DNA of 64,000 bases from Phellopilus nigrolimitatus (taxonomy: Eukaryota > Basidiomycota > Agaricomycetes > Hymenochaetales > Hymenochaetaceae), in contig JAJOHG010000030.1 of the NCBI GenBank assembly GCA_021029095.1, forward strand, positions 248,001-312,000, given 5' to 3'. A program made the position numbers and the translations under genes. Under the pieces are notes generated by a model, which saw nothing but the letters and a program-made list of their open reading frames with translations, did not search any database and had not been told where the DNA came from. Of the stretch, positions 24,334-36,543 are shown one piece after another. How positions within the stretch are numbered: position 1 is the stretch's first letter; each line of letters begins with the position of its first letter.

Positions 24334-27300
24334 CTACGCAGTCTGTGCAGCGGGAGTAATACCAGAAGGTGATCGCGGCTCGCCCACACCCATCGCGGCG
24401 AACTGACCATGCATCTGGGCGTATTGAGCATTCGTATTATACGTAGAGTGTGGGTGCGGCTCCGATACGTGTCCGGCAGGGAGCGAGCCCGCATTCTGCG
24501 CAGCAAACGTAGGATCAGCAGGGTAAGGGTTCGGCGGGTACGCCTGCTGACGCTGCGCGCCTGCCCCAGGAGAACTCGACTGAGCCTGGGAGGCACTATA
24601 AAACGAGCCACCAGAATGCGAGGCATGGGGAAGAGTCGGAGAATTAGCAGCGGCCTGGGGTAGAATATGTTGAGGCTCGCCGACGGGGTGCTGTGGAGAT
24701 GTCTTTCCCTGGTCGATAGGAACAGGCTGTGCTCCTAGAGATGCCGAGCTTCCGTTCTGCAGAGGCTGCTGCTGAGACGTAAAGTAGCCTGGCACTTGAT
24801 CGGCTGCGGGCTGCTGCGGTTGTTGCTGGGCAGAGTAGGCCTGGTAGAATGATGTGTTTTCTGCCGCTGGCGAGCCTGAAGTAGGCTGGGCCTCCGCTTG
24901 AGACGGTTGCTGTTGTCTTTGTCCTTGTCCCTGAGGCTGAGGCTGAGCGGCTGGAGACTGCTGTTGGCCATCAGTCAAGCCAGGGATTGAAATGAAGTAA
25001 ACTGCTCCAGTCAAATCGGTTCCACCTTGAGCATAATACTGAGCCCATGCGTGTGCATTCGCATCAGGATACACTGCATTAGGGTCAAAGACATATGGTG
25101 GGCCTTGAGTAATGGTAAGCGGTTGTCCTTGAGTCTCTTGAGCCTGAGCCTGAGCCTGAGCCTGAGCATGCGGTTGGGGTTCTGACTGCGCCTGCGTCTG
25201 AGGCTGTATCTGCACCTGAGGCTGCGCCTGGGCCGTTGGAACCGGTTCATTGTAGCCATTCTGATACACTTGCGGTTGAGCAGGAGTCTGAGCTGGTACC
25301 TGCTGGTGTGGTAAGGGCTGTTGCTGAAGCTGGACAAATGCCGGAGGGACTGTTTGACTTTGAGGCTGAGGTCCCATCTGATTATGGCTAGCATTAGGCT
25401 GAGCATAAGGACTATAAGCAGCGGGCGCGTCCACGGGCGGCTGGGGGGGTCCGTACGGACTTGGAGTCTGTTGTACAGGATATTGCTGCGGGTATCGAGA
25501 TTGCTGAGCAGCAAAAGAATTGGGTGTAGCATATGGCTGAGGCGCAGGGGTGGAAGCCACCGGAGGATATCCAGAATTTGGCTGGGGATATCCAGCAAAG
25601 CCCTGATCATATACAGCGCCGTAAGCAGATGCAGAATAGTCCTGACGAGGCTGCTGCACAGGCTGGAACGAAGGTCGTCCATCGTAGACTAAAAAAGGTC
25701 TCAGATTACATGAAAAGTCTTTGAATTTAGCACTTACTTCCGCTGTGACGAGCAAGGCTCTCTTCCATCATGCGATCAAACATAGATCGCGCCTTGACAA
25801 AACTCTCGTTCATTGAAACAAGTTCGGCTAAGTATACCATAGAAATTAGCGCGTCTGAAATTGAGGAGCGGTGTTGCATTATGGCTGACCCCGCTTTTGA
25901 CTGTATTTGTCAATCAATTTAACGATCTTCGGGCGTAAGGTCATGCTCGTGCGATATAATTCCTGATTAGAAGAACAAGTTAGTCATGGATCAGAGAATT
26001 AGATACTTGAGCGGAAAAGCGAGCCAGTTCTCACCTGAATTTCTTCATTATCGGCAAGACTGTCTCTCGCGGGGTCCAAGCCTCGAAGCATGCTCAACAA
26101 CTTGTCAATATCCGCTGCTTGAGCAAAAACTGCGGCTTCTTGCTCAGCCTCCTTCGCAATCTCCTCTGGGGTTGGATCAGGCAAAAGTTCCTAGAGTTAT
26201 GCCGTGTAAAACGCGGAGCTAACAAGGGAAACACGACAATGCTTACGACATAGTTAACGGGAAAAATGCCAGTTCGGCCCTTCAGCTGACCCCTCCACCA
26301 ATCTTTATAATTGCGGTCGACAACTTTGATTATGTCCCCTTTCTCAATCGTAAGCTCTCCTTGCTCAGTACCCTCGAATGAGTGCAGAGCACGGACACGC
26401 GAGACTGAGGTGAAGGGCAGTGACGTCTGCGAAAATGTCTTCGCCTGGGTCAGGGGAGGCGTCGTCGCTGTGGGAATATGATTTGTCGTTGGGGCCGCAA
26501 CGTTAACGACAGGTGACTGGACCTTAGGCGAAGGCGTGCGCGCAGAGACATAGCCGGAAGTCGTTTTCGCGTATCCATAATCAGTGCTGCCGTATCGAGA
26601 TGAAGAACCCGCAGCAGCCGTATCAGCAGCTCGGCTCGGACCCGCAGTGTGCTTGGAGCTCGAAGGACCAGCTGTGCTAGTTTCTCCAATACCTCCGTTA
26701 TACCCATCCCAAGCGGTACGTCCACCTTTGTCATGAACAGACATTTCTAAGACACGTTGAAGCTCCTCCTCTTCGCGCCGGCGGATCTCGTCATCAACCT
26801 GTGGTGGCGGAGGTTCACGAGGTTCTTCAAACTTGTAGCCTAGGACAGATACAATTTATCTTCACGGAAGATGACAATTGTAGAAACGCCAATAACATAC
26901 CCTTGGCCTTTAGGTTCTCGTAGCATTCCTCCATAATTCCGAGTGTAGGGTCACTATCAAAGTCGTTCGTCCACATGAGAATTAATGACAGTGCCTTCCG
27001 TTTGACCTTGTCATGTGTAGTCTGATGGTCAAGTAGCCGTCAGAGCATGCTTTGGATCACTCCGTCTACTCCAGCAACGCACCCTGTCATTAATGATTCG
27101 TTCCAAGCCCTGCGTAAATGACCGAGAAGCGATCTCGCGATGAAGCTCAACGCCGCAATTCTTCGATAGCGCCTCTACGAGCGCAAGTGTGTACAGCTGA
27201 ACATTGGGGTTGCGGTGCGCGAGCCTCTTCAGCGCCGCAGCAATGACATTACGAGCACTACGAGAGTCCGTCAGTAAGCATTGATCTGGTCTCAAGCCGA

Positions 27301-27513
27301 TGGACAGCGCGCACCCTTGCTCTCCCTCCTCGACTACTTTGTCGCATAAGTTCAGAATCAGCTCCCAATTTTCGCTGGTGAGGTTCTCATCAGTCGTCTT
27401 CGCTGCATATGCATTCCCGGTGAGCCCGCTGAATGACGTTTGATGAGCAGCTTAGAGTGAGCGCACGCACCGACGATATCGTCGTATGGGTTAGGCTGGC
27501 CTCCTCTGAACAT
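24334..27513 (-). CDS. HSE1: ESCRT-0 subunit Hse1 (VHS-UIM-SH3-GAT)
   Basis: Nine exons: 27471..27513, 27315..27402, 27083..27257, 26901..27021, 26247..26839, 26035..26190, 25890..25962, 25738..25827, 24334..25688. They total 2694 nt, 897 residues, with all phases consistent. VHS domain: AKTTDENLTSENWELILNL to about residue 150. A ubiquitin-interacting helix follows (DDEIRRREEEELQRVLEMS), then an SH3 domain (VRALHSFEGTEQGELTIEKG, DWWRGQLKGRTGIFPVNYV) and a GAT-type coiled region (ADIDKLLSMLRGLDP, SFVKARSMFDRMMEESL). With Vps27 it sorts ubiquitinated cargo at endosomes. The C-terminal ~450 residues are Gln/Pro/Tyr/Ala-rich and far longer than the yeast tail. Confidence 0.95.
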
Positions 27514-27709
27514 GTCTAGACGTAATTAACCGACGGCGCGACGAGTGAGCGACAAGAGGCGGACTTGGTCGAGCGACTTGGAAAAGGGCGGTGCACTGCT
27601 GACTGCTACCTCCGGATTAGGGTTGTTTGTGCCCTGAGTGCACATATGCTAGACCGTCACAAGCGCCTTGCTTGCGTCTTTCCCCCTCGTCTATTGCCTG
27701 ATCGTCTTG
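27514..27709. promoter_or_regulatory. Shared divergent promoter of HSE1 and MMS2
   Basis: 196 bp separate the two opposed start codons. Role inferred from position; no factor site identified. Confidence 0.4.
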
Positions 27710-28320
27710 ATGGCGAGGAGTACGTACATTGGATTTGTCTTTCTATAATTCTACTTTAACACTGACTTACATTTGGTCTGAATTCAGCTCCACGAAACTT
27801 TCGACTACTCGAAGAGCTCGAGAAAGGCGAGAAAGGCATCGGCGATGGCTCGTGCTCATATGGTCTCGAAGATGGTGAAGATATCCTTATGAACAACTGG
27901 ACCGGCACGATTATCGGTCCTGGGCATGTAAGCATCTCTTGTGTTTTTTCTATCGGACGCGAACCGACACTGATCTGCCGCGCAGACAGTGCATGAGAAC
28001 CGCATCTATAGTCTCAAGATCACATGCGGCAATAACTACCCCGACAGCCCTCCGGAAGTAAAGTTCCTTTCGCGCGTAAATTTGCCATTCGTGGACCAAA
28101 TAAATGGGAACGTCAGGGCGAACGAGCTGCTCGTATTAGCGAGGTGGGACAGGAGCAAGAGCATTGAGACCGTTCTAGTGGAAATACGGAAGTGCGTTGT
28201 TCCCTTCTATTAGCTTCAAAGGAGTGCTCATCTATTTACCTAATTTGTTTTAGGGAGATGGCAAGTTTTAACAACAGAAAGCTCCCGCAGCCGGCTGAGA
28301 ATACTCAATTTGGAGATTAA
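27710..28320 (+). CDS. MMS2: Ubiquitin-conjugating enzyme variant Mms2/Uev1
   Basis: Exons 27710..27719, 27788..27927, 27986..28191, 28254..28320; 423 nt, 140 residues, the family length. The first exon is only 10 nt (ATG GCG AGG A) before a GTACGT donor. The protein has [36 protein letters not shown] and [17 protein letters not shown], and lacks the catalytic Cys, as expected for a UEV. With Ubc13 it makes K63-linked ubiquitin chains for error-free post-replication repair. Confidence 0.95.
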
Positions 28321-28720
28321 GATGAAGGCTGCGTCCCATCAGTAGATGAAGTTCTGTTTGACATACTTGTGCTATTACTTGTCATTACCAGCTCACAGCA
28401 TAAACACTTGTTTCATGTTCTGTACCAATTATCTAACTTGTTTCGTATCGATATCCCCGTGCAATGCTAGAGTTGAGTCCCTACTCACTTTTTAAAACGC
28501 AACACCGAATTATGTCGATGATTCGCGAGAAAGCAATTGTAACAGCACGGATTGAACCACGAGAAAAAATACAGCTGGATACATGTCGACAGGGCTATTG
28601 TATGATAACCAGGGCAGTGTCAGACTAAAACATAGGAAAGGCAGAGAATACCAAGGGGACTCACAAGATAAATTACAAGCAGCACGAAAATGTAACCGAG
28701 AACATACAACGCCGATTCTC
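28321..28720. other. Convergent 3' region of MMS2 and BUD20
   Basis: Both genes end here; only 3' UTR sequence is expected and nothing else was seen. Confidence 0.55.
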
Positions 28721-29271
28721 CTAGCCGTCACTTATGGCCGTGCTCGTCGGCCGCTTAACTTCCCGGCCGAGTCCAGCAGCGCGCTCCGATTCCTCGATCG
28801 TATACGCGGGCTCCTTCAGCTCCTTGCACCGCCGCTTATGCACCTTGCTACGCCAGTGAGATTGAAGAGCGACATCGCTTTCAAAATATCTGCGTGCATA
28901 TGGGAATGGTCGGTGACGCTGTCATAAGATGGTAGGGAGCAGTACAGACTTTGCGCACTCGACACAATAATGTTGTGCGAGGCCTGGCTTCTCAAAGTCG
29001 AGGGGTTGGGATTCGAGTGCGGCCCGATGCTGTCATAAGGTATATTATTATCGCCGCGGTACAAGTCTGCGATGCTTAAAGCGAACTCACCTTGGGATCC
29101 AGGTCTATGAGTTGAATCTGGTCCAAATCTTTCGTCCTCGCCTGCCATTGAGTGAGAAATAGTCAGTGTTTAGTTCTTTATCCAAGTCACAGGCCAGCTC
29201 ACCCGCGTACGTGAAGCTCTATGCACGTCCCGCCGAGCATGGTGGGCCCTGGACCGGCGTAAACGTCCCAT
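28721..29271 (-). CDS. BUD20: Pre-60S export factor Bud20 (C2H2 zinc finger)
   Basis: Exons 29203..29271, 29091..29141, 28950..29029, 28721..28889; 369 nt, 122 residues. The basic N-terminus (MGRLRRSRAHHARRDVHRAS) leads to RTRARTKDLDQIQLIDLDPK. The zinc finger is split over an intron: HYCVECAK then YFESDVALQSHWRSKVHKRR, giving C-x2-C and H-x5-H. The end (CKELKEPAYTIEESERAAGL) matches the family. Bud20 is a shuttling factor that helps export pre-60S particles. Confidence 0.93.
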
Positions 29272-30473
29272 TTTTAAAAGGAGAAGGAAAATGACCGGAA
29301 GGGCTTGAAAATAGGAGAAACATCACGTTATGGGTGTCGATCATCCTTATACGGAAGAGCTTTCCAGACTGGGAAGTGATGTCGAACTTCAGCTTTACCG
29401 CTTCCACACTGCTGGCACGCTGGCCTTCAGGTTTTAAATCAAGTGCGCCTCGATTATCATGGGTGGTGAGTTTTTATTTATATATTTTTCACCGTACTTT
29501 TGAAAGTCGAACGAGTGCTTGCAACTACCTGGAGTTTTCGATTAATCGAACAAACAGAGAAGTCATATGAACGAATGGTTTGGGTGAGCGTCGACACAAT
29601 GAAGTCTTTGGACCTGCGCAAGAAATCTCGTGAACTCAAGTGATCGAAAAACGCCATCCGCAAGCGATAAAAGTCTTACAGAATTGGCGACCCAACAGAC
29701 TCGCATCTCGCTCTTGACCTCTGCCGCAGAGCTTAATCATTCTTGAGAATTCGTAACTTTGCTAGGACATCACTCGTTCTCGGATGTCATCAAGAATTTT
29801 GACGTACTCTCGTGAAATATAAAGAAAGAGAAGCCTGTCAAGTATGAATTTCGGAAGAGGTCTTCTGACAAGCAGTGGCAGCACGATCTCTCGCTCTGCA
29901 TACGCGCAGGGAGTAGAGCTTATTCTTCGAACGGAGTCAGTATTTCCCCCACCAGACAATGTAACTGAAGTCCATGAGATTTGGGCCATCTTTTACATAA
30001 AACAGGTTTATCTGCTGTCGAGTTGGATAAACTGATGCAACGAGCTCCGCAGAACCCTGAGACAGGCGACCTTCATGGCGGAGTTCGCGCAGATTGGACG
30101 TTTTTCGGATCTTCCATCCCTATTATCGACCCGAGAAGAATGCTGGAGCGACAAGTAAGGAAAGGTCCAGGATAGGTATGACACTGCGTCCTCGTTTGCA
30201 GTAAATTCGAATGCTAGACAGCATATACGTTTGATTTTGATCTCAGGGAGCTTCGCTATTGCTTTTTCAATCAACTTGCCTTTGGAATTTCCTTCAAGAG
30301 TAAATTTCGAAGCTTGTCGCGCTTGCTATGTCTGGCGGCGTTACACGTACTGATGGTTGCAGTAGGAACATCGACCGGATATTCCATAATAAATATGGCA
30401 GACATATCAGGAGACGGAAAACACGGATATGACCTCTTGTGAGTTTAAGTGGCACATAATGGTCATTGAATAC
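29272..30473. other. 1.2-kb region without a supported gene
   Basis: Short frames on both strands (for example 29,844-30,035 and 29,981-30,175) have no domain or consistent splice pattern. Confidence 0.45.
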
Positions 30474-31109
30474 CTAATTCACTAGTAAATGATCAGTCGA
30501 GTCCAGGTGCGTATGGCGTGCTCTCTTCGCTTCCCAGTAAATGGGCTGCTTGTCACGGAGGCTGGTGAGGAGGCTCGCAATAATCTTGCGTACTTGCGGC
30601 TGGAGGTAGCTTATGTTCTGAGGCGTCGGATCCTCACTCAAACACTCCTCCAATACTCCGCGCAGTTCAGTCGAGAAAGCCAGACACGTCCCTGCAGATG
30701 GAAAGCAATAAAGTAAAATCCGAGGTTGTGATGAGCGAGCGGCGATAGGGTAACTGACTAGCACAGGCGGCGCGCACCTCATGTTGATATTGTATGCAGC
30801 AAACGCTGCGAGCATCTCATGGAAGCAGTTGCCGAATGTGACAAACTCTTCGCTAACTTCTACCTCGGTGATTTCGAGCGATCCCCATTGGCGGAGCGAA
30901 GCCTCGAGCCGGCGCATCGTGTCAAGGAGATTATTGACGGCGGTGGGGATGTCTGTGACCACGCGCTACATCCAGTCAAGATATACATATTTACGGTTCA
31001 TCTCAGCATCTGAGAAGCGCTAGAGTGGAGATGAGCCACTCACGCTAGGGCTCTTCGTTCTGATGCTTGGCGGATTGGGTAGCCCGCGAGTTGGTTGCAA
31101 GTTGGCCAT
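30474..31109 (-). pseudogene. AIP3/Bud6 N-terminal domain fragment
   Basis: Exon 1 (31044..31109) encodes MANLQPTRGLPNPPSIRTKS; exon 2 starts at 30965 with VVTDIPTAVNNLLDTMRRLE and contains EVSEEFVTFGNCFHEMLAAF, then TELRGVLEECLSEDPTPQNI and YLQPQVRKIIASLLTSLRDK. This is the AIP3 N-terminal domain of the polarity and actin regulator Bud6. The frame then stops after about 160-185 residues, with no C-terminal actin/formin-binding core to the left. The intron expected after NINMR (donor GTGCGC, acceptor CTGCAG) would leave a stop after a few residues (DVSGFLD), while reading through keeps the frame. The piece therefore looks like a truncated copy, or less likely a genuine short paralogue. Confidence 0.65.
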
Positions 31110-31801
31110 GGTAAGCGAGGTTTTATACGCGCGTTAGTTGACTTTATCGAAAGTAAGAGCAAATTAATAAACGGTGAGACTGAACTTGTCCTTCATGAAA
31201 GGGGATAGCACAAAACAGGCGATCTCGATACTAGGTGCTCACCTCTTTAACGCATTCGCCGGCTGTGTTCTTTTAAGCGGACACAGGTTAGCTGTAACAG
31301 ATTGAATGGCTTGACAGAATCTTGCTTGCTTCTCGGACTGCTTTCGACCGCGGGCACTACACTCTCGTTTCATCCGGCTGCTATGTCCTGGGCAGGCTAT
31401 ATATGCGCGCCCATGATCACTAAAGACCAACTATCCGCATTGGGTCGGTACCTTCTGGAAGAAGCCAAGAAGTAATTTTATAGCGCTCGGTCTTTCTCAC
31501 ATAGGAAATATCAGGGAATGGCTTTATTAGTATACAGATAATGCAAGGACACGTAACTTATAAGAAGTATGATTGAGTGTTTCTGGGAGTGTGCAGTAAT
31601 TATCAAGTTGTTTGGTATCAGATGAGGCATCGAACACGACGGGTATGGGGTCAATAAAAAAAGAGAGCGGGGGTAGCGACGGATCGCAGAGGCGATGAGC
31701 GGATGGAGTGGTTCCAGAAGGATGTTGTTGCTCTGTTGGAGCGAGAAATGTACGTCGATGCATGTCTTCCTCGAAAGTCTCGGTCGTAAAAGAATGATTT
31801 G
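31110..31801. other. Intergenic region
   Basis: Between the AIP3 fragment start and the DSC1 stop; no supported feature. Confidence 0.45.
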
Positions 31802-34800
31802 TTACAATGGCGGTAGAGGCCGCCGGCACTGCGGGCAAATGTTCTACGTAACGAAATAGTAAGTCGATGTGTGTAGTGAAAAAAGAGCTGAAGTCACCTT
31901 GATAGCCAACCACTATTAAGATTCATATGTCAGGTTGTCTTACTAGATAATGAACGGAGAAAATAAACATACCCGTTCTAAACACGCTGTATGCTTTCGG
32001 TATGGCGACAAATTAACGTGTGTAAAATATAATGTGAAACGGAGAAATTGAAACTCACGAAAAGATGATGGCACGGCGCCAGTGCATAGCTTTTCCTTCT
32101 CCCACTACCCCCGATGCCGACACCGGCGCCGGTGGTCCGTCCTGCGACAGCTTCTATTCTGTTTAGGATTCCCGTCACACCCCTTTCTCGGTCCTTTTCC
32201 CTTTCCCTCTCCTTAACGCTGCTGCTCCTTCTCCTCCCGGAAAGAGACTTCTCGGACATCGAGCGGCGATGCAAGTGAGAGTCAGGCTGTACGAGGATCG
32301 CATCCATGCAGATCGCGCAGTCGCCGAGGGATGGCTCCGGTGCCTCGACGTCAGGAAGGGGCATGTATGGATGATAATCGTACTGCGTTGTGGGGGTATA
32401 CTGCTCGACTCCATCATCAGTAAATCGAGAGGAAGATGACATGCGGAAATCACATACACTTCGCGGTAGGAAGAATCCAGGTCCTAGATATTCCTGAAGT
32501 ACTACAACGACAATCTGAAGGAACACGAATCCGACCAGAACGAGGATCCAGGCTAAGTAATTCAGACAAAGTCAGTGAAATTCCGCGATTCGGGTAAAGA
32601 AATAATTACGAGATGTATCGATGCCGAGAACATTATTTGGGCATGCAAATAAATCTGTCAAGTGGAATTCAATTTGCTGAGAAGGCCAGTATAGAGCGGT
32701 ATGACCCACAGAGCGCAAAGAACGATCTACACGCGCTTGTGCCGATTAGATACTCTACGCGCAGTCCGGATGTTGTTCCACGACGCGCAGAGCGCACAAT
32801 CTGCGGAATCCAAAAGTTGCTGTACACTCCTGCTATGGTAAGTAGCGCGAGTGATGGGGAAACGAGCACGCGCACGAAAAGCGCGAGCGCAAAAAGCATG
32901 GAGAGCCCTGTTACTAGGGCGTCAGAGAAACGTGAAGAAGAGGAATAGAAAAACTCACAAAAACGCGCCTGCGGGCTTTCCCTTAATCTTTGCCATGTCT
33001 GGAGAAGGAGATTCTGAGGGGGAGGTCTGGCCGGTGGGGCTGGCGACAAGGCCTGAGCGTCGGGGTTTGCATCACCGACGGGAACTGCAGCAGGCGAGGC
33101 CATAGGTGGAGTGCCAGAGGGAGCCATTTGCTCCGTTGGCGTAGGTGAGGGCGGACTGGGCCGAGGCGGTGAGGGACTGTTCTCCTCAGGTTGCTGGATT
33201 TGGTGAATAAGGACAGAAAATTGCTGTTGTAGTCATGTAAGACAGACGAAGCGTATATATACAAACAGGACTGACTGCTTCGTATACCAGTAAAACAGAT
33301 GCCAAAAATGCTGGGGCAATAAGCGAGAGAGAAGGCCGGCCATCCGCTAATATTCCAAAAGTAATGTGCTGTTAAGTGAAACATGATCGTAACAATCAGG
33401 AACTAGAATCGCCCAAACAGTTAGCTCCAAGAATCGTAGACTTACTCCAACGAATGAAATTGAGTCCGTCGCAGCCTGCGTGAGGAACGTCCAGCGCGAT
33501 ACTCGGGAGATACCCGCCGGGGTCTGGCTTGCCTCTGCTTGTCTGATAAAAAGCAGAAGGAGCGCAAGGTAGACAAAAGCAGCGACCGCAGAGTCTATTT
33601 CGCAAATACCATCAGCGAAAAGATATATATATTTAGTACATTGATAGTAATAAAATGGCTCTTACATGTAGTAACCTTCCTCCAAAATCTCTGAGACTTC
33701 AAGCCCTCAGCATGAGCGCATTTCCAGTAAGATCCCGCACTCTTTGCTCATGAGGACAGCGTTCATTTTGAGCTCTGGTCGCGAAACCGTCGTTATTCCA
33801 GTCGGGTTCTCCATCTCGTTCTCAAGCTCTTGCATCAAGTCAAGCGGCACGGAAGTCGGAATCAGTTGTCCGAAGAGGATGAAGGGACAAGTAGTCTTCG
33901 GGGATTCCTCTGAAATTGTTACGCGAGTCCGAAAATGAGATTTGTAATTGCGCATGGGAACGGAACGACAGCGTACCAGAAGACTGATTATCAATTTCAA
34001 TAACACCAGACTCGACCATGTCCTGAAGGCGCTTTATTCGTGCAAGTAATTCTGCATTCACTGCCTGTGCAGTCGCATTCATATATTGTGAGGGAACGAG
34101 CGAGGGCAGATCCCGCACGTCAACATGGCGTCTGAGACATAAATAAACGTCACTTGCTTTCGTTTAGCACCCGAGCGAAGCACATACCCCGAAGGCTCTG
34201 CAAGCCCATACACTGTCCCATTCTCTACAAAATGTACAGCTTCCATGTCGAATCCAAGCTCTTCACCGGAGGTAATATCTGTGAGCTCTACACGGCCGTG
34301 CATTAGATTGATGTCCGACCACAGTGACGCGTTCATTCGTTCGCTTGAATCGTCGCTTTGCCTCTACCCCACGTGCCGCCTGGACGCTCAATTACAGGCC
34401 TTTTCTCTAGCACGCGAAACGCCAAGCTCTGTCGGCGCGCTCCAGTTCCATGTTCCAATGCTCTCGAGCGCAGAGGTCATGTTGATTTCTTTGACAAATT
34501 CAGGGGCGAGGTGTGCCCATAGAGGAGGGGCCACAGAGGGTAGTGAGGAGGGAAACGGGAGCTCTGATCCGGAATCAGAATTGAGATTTAGACGCGGCGC
34601 AGAGGGATCGGTAGAGACGTTGAGAAAGAGGCCAGACGTAAGGTTGTGCATCTCCATTGAGCCGTGCACGAAGCCGGTGAAATTCGAATAGTAGGACGAG
34701 AAGGACGGATTTAGAGGCGCACCGAAGCCCATCACAGCATGCGCGAGGGCAACGCTCGAGTTGTCTGTTTCAGGCTGTACGAAATTCATATCATCAGCAC

Positions 34801-35218
34801 TCGCTGACTATACAGTGATATCATCGGCAAGGAAAGATAAGTCAATGCTCACGAGTGTGAAGTTAAATTCCATTCCCTCCGACGCGTTCATTCCAGCATT
34901 ACCGCCTGCCCACAACCATGTACTGAAGTTCCTTTGCTGAGCGCGCAAGGTCATCAAGCTCTCACGGTACTGGCTGCGCACAAGGATGTCATCGCCGCCG
35001 CCGTTGGCGAGCATAAAGAGCATGACGGTCATAAAGAGGAACGATGACATGTTCCCACGTCCGTTCTGCGCTGCGAGGCCAGGTGTCTCCAGCGAGTCGA
35101 TCCCTGCGCCATTTTCCTCGTCAGCTTGGTTAGCGGTCGGTGAAGGCCTGATCGTATTGGGTTGGGTTGGAGATGGGGGTGGCGGAGGAGACAGTCGCGA
35201 GTCCTCTGGCCTGGACAT
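31802..35218 (-). CDS. DSC1: Transmembrane RING E3 ligase of the DSC complex (Dsc1/Tul1)
   Basis: Golgi/endosome membrane ubiquitin ligase. The start at 35218 gives a Pro-rich cytosolic tail and a first membrane segment (SSFLFMTVMLFMLANGGG), followed by a long lumenal part with many N-glycosylation sequons (RQQRNFSTWLW region, YYSNFTGFV, LFLNVSTD). Multiple membrane segments follow (TTYAVAAFVYLALLLLF, LVTGLSMLFALALFVRVLV, ILVLVGFVFLQIVVVVL). The C-terminal RING is CAIC ... APCHHLF-HTACLERWLAIK-NICPQCRRPLPPL, spread over exons including 31973..31993 (21 nt), 31898..31912 (15 nt) and 31802..31843. The first and second Cys pairs are separated by an unusually long charged insert. In fission yeast the complex activates SREBP; in budding yeast Tul1 does membrane protein quality control. 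Frames shift around 34,330-34,430, where the exon ends are unresolved. Confidence 0.9.
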
Positions 35219-35344
35219 CGAGAGCGACGACGGTAGACAGCTGCCGGCTGTACATTACTGTATTTCAGGCTCCGCGTGATCATTCGTCGTACGTAATTAA
35301 ACGTAGCGCGACGCGTCGCAACTTCAACCCGACCTTCAACACCG

Positions 35345-36221
35345 ATGTCGAACGCGACTAGCAGTGCAAACGCGTCTTCTTTGCTCAATCAAAGCCAGAC
35401 CCAACCTTCAGCCAGTAGGAGATTTACGCATTTCCAGACCGCTTTGCACCTCGCGATCCAGCGCGCATCGCACAAATGGACGTGAGTAGTCTGGCTACCG
35501 CTCACGTGCACATGAGCTTGACTCCTTTTCGCAATGACATAGGTACGAAGAGTTCTCAGAATGCTTCGAGTTGTGGTGCAAGGAGGAGCCTGATGGCGCG
35601 TCGGGCGTATACAATACCATCTCGCTGCATATGGAACATCTCATTACCGTACGTCTCATCTCATGTCCTCCTTTTGCACAGTACTGAACTGCGGAAACTC
35701 AGAACGCGTGCGATGAACTGTTCGTCAGGTACAAGGCACACGAGAACATTGATATTATGCACAAAGTCGTCACTGAGGCGCGCGAGCGCCAAAAAGCCGG
35801 ACTGCCACCAGGGCCCGATACTTGGAAGGCGAACCTAGAGCCTCGTGCTGCTGCGCGAGCACGAACTGTTCCTATTCTAAGACAGGAGAAAGACGTATTG
35901 GAGGCGCAACTGGTAAAAGTGAGCGGATCTAGACATTGAAGATGATTCGATGCTGATCAAACATGTAGTTGGAGAAAGAGAATTTGAATTTGCAGAACCA
36001 GATTATGGAGAACGTGCACACGATGAAAGAGGCTGATGCGGAGGAGGTGCGGCGCCTGGATCTCTTGGACGAGGTATATATAATCCTTCATTCTTCTGTT
36101 ACTGTTCTTACAGTTTCGTGTTTGTTAGCTGGAGGCGAAGTGGTCGTCGCTGCCGATCGAAGATATTCAGGAATGGACATTGCGCACAGCAGAGACTCTT
36201 GCGATGAAACCCGTAGTGTAG
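35345..36221 (+). CDS. NNF1: Kinetochore MIS12-complex subunit Nnf1
   Basis: Exons 35345..35481, 35543..35648, 35703..35918, 35969..36073, 36129..36221; 657 nt, 218 residues, all phases consistent. RRFTHFQTALHLAIQRASHK and WTYEEFSECFELW match the Nnf1/PMF1 head domain; the rest is helical (EKENLNLQNQIMENVHTMKE) and fits the coiled-coil body. Nnf1 with Mtw1, Dsn1 and Nsl1 links centromeric chromatin to the Ndc80 complex. It starts 126 bp from the divergent DSC1 gene. Confidence 0.82.
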
Positions 36222-36543
36222 TGCTCCGTTATTCTTCCACTTGTATCTATTTGCAGATTGTTGTTGTATTTTTACGATTTAGGTGCGCCGTCGCCGACGA
36301 TGACAGGCCGCGTCTGAGCAAAACCCTTCGGGCCGTCCACCGTTATCGGCAATTAGAGCGCGGGAAAAGACGGAACTCGCCGGGCGTGGGCAAGTTTTGT
36401 CGCCTCAGTTCAAAGTCCCTTTTCATCCTTGCGCTGTCATCACCGACACCCACCGCTCTTCCTCTAGACTGGTCTCTGGCAGGCTGCCGTCCAGCTTCTC
36501 CGTAGACTTTACTCTTACTTTCTCATCTTATCCCTAATTTACG

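Noticed and set aside
29844..30175. Possible plus-strand gene between BUD20 and the AIP3 fragment
   Set aside because: Short frames with no start context, no domain and no consistent splice sites.
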